NCBI RefSeq assembly: GCF_002797395.1
Contig: NZ_KZ454943.1
Coordinates: 3,509,966 to 3,573,965, forward strand
DNA from: Bacillus solitudinis
GTDB lineage: Bacteria; Bacillota; Bacilli; Bacillales; Bacillaceae_D
Reading direction: 5' to 3'
DNA length: 64,000 bases
In this document: piece after piece, positions 63,920 to 64,000 of the stretch
Numbering within the stretch: position 1 is the first letter of the stretch
How the letters are laid out: each line of letters starts with the position of its first letter
Notes under the pieces: generated by a model
What the model was told of the DNA's origin: nothing
The model's database searches: none
Seen by the model: the letters and a program-made list of their open reading frames with translations, nothing else
Program-made: the position numbers and the translations under genes

Positions 63920-64000
63920 GTAGAAATACCTCCTTTTAGGTCTATGTTTATATTATATAGGAAAATCATCAAACAAGAAAACGTGAAGACCGGATTTTTT

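Noticed and set aside
1-64000. CRISPR arrays, prophage, insertion sequences, toxin-antitoxin or defence islands, rRNA or tRNA genes
   Set aside because: No repeat-spacer pattern, integrase, transposase, tRNA-like cloverleaf or rRNA segment was seen; gene order is close to the conserved Bacillus core.

Overview
The window is a 64 kb piece of a low-GC Gram-positive chromosome. Gene content and order match the hepS-menG-hepT-ndk-cheR-aro-trp-his-tyr-ypi-qcr-ypj-dapB-bsh-cca-birA-panBCD-dinG-ypm-aspB-dnaD-nth-ypoC-ponA-recU-ypp stretch of Bacillus subtilis. It is therefore an endospore-forming member of the Bacillaceae. Three genes of the futalosine route to menaquinone (UbiA-type prenyltransferase, UbiX, MqnA) sit between menG and hepT, where B. 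subtilis has none. To my knowledge this is a trait of alkaliphilic bacilli such as the B. halodurans group, so I suspect such an organism, but the species is not established.

Layout. 1-4561: menaquinone side-chain and ring genes (hepS, menG, mqnP-like, ubiX, mqnA, hepT). 4570-6059: ndk and cheR. 6160-18670: the aromatic amino-acid supraoperon aroC-aroB-aroH / TRAP leader / trpEDCFBA-hisC / tyrA-aroA. 18692-21879: a candidate antisense-strand small RNA, a degenerate amidohydrolase-like gene, ypiA and ypiB. 21893-24716: ypiF and the menaquinol:cytochrome c reductase qcrABC. 24779-28023: ypjA, ypjB, a YugP-type membrane protease and ypjC. 28132-33663: a tightly packed operon ypjD-dapB-mgsA-bshB1-bshA-cca-birA. 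33672-35996: a structured leader with attenuator, then panBCD. 36048-43122: TPR gene, dinG, a degenerate metallo-beta-lactamase-like gene, an amidohydrolase, a 51-codon reverse gene, ypmA and ypmB. 43182-50161: aspB, dnaD, nth, ypoC and the double dynamin dynA. 50205-53490 (reverse): ponA and recU. 53658-57110: yppC, a tiny reverse gene, a RacA-like gene, a MITE-like repeat, yppE and a sulfurtransferase. 57115-63919: a small membrane protein, ilvA, cheV, a PfpI-family protein, rnz, ytzC, ytpP, a bacilliredoxin, a TlpA-like protein and a metallophosphoesterase.

How the genes work together. Chorismate made by AroC feeds tryptophan, tyrosine and phenylalanine synthesis here, and MqnA would also use it for menaquinone. 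HepS/HepT supply the heptaprenyl tail and MenG the last methylation. QcrABC then oxidises the menaquinol. BshA/BshB1 make bacillithiol, which the bacilliredoxin near the right end uses. DynA, PonA, RecU and the RacA-like protein concern membranes, wall and chromosome.

I saw no rRNA, tRNA, CRISPR array, prophage, complete insertion sequence or obvious defence island. The best candidates for undescribed biology are non-coding or small: the roughly 100-nt reverse-strand RNA at 18692-18793 with a pyrimidine loop carrying anti-Shine-Dalgarno motifs, the panBCD leader with a visible terminator/antiterminator pair, several small genes, an operator-like inverted repeat over the yugP promoter, and two proteins that look like enzymes with lost metal ligands. 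All calls come from reading the sequence; no database search was run.
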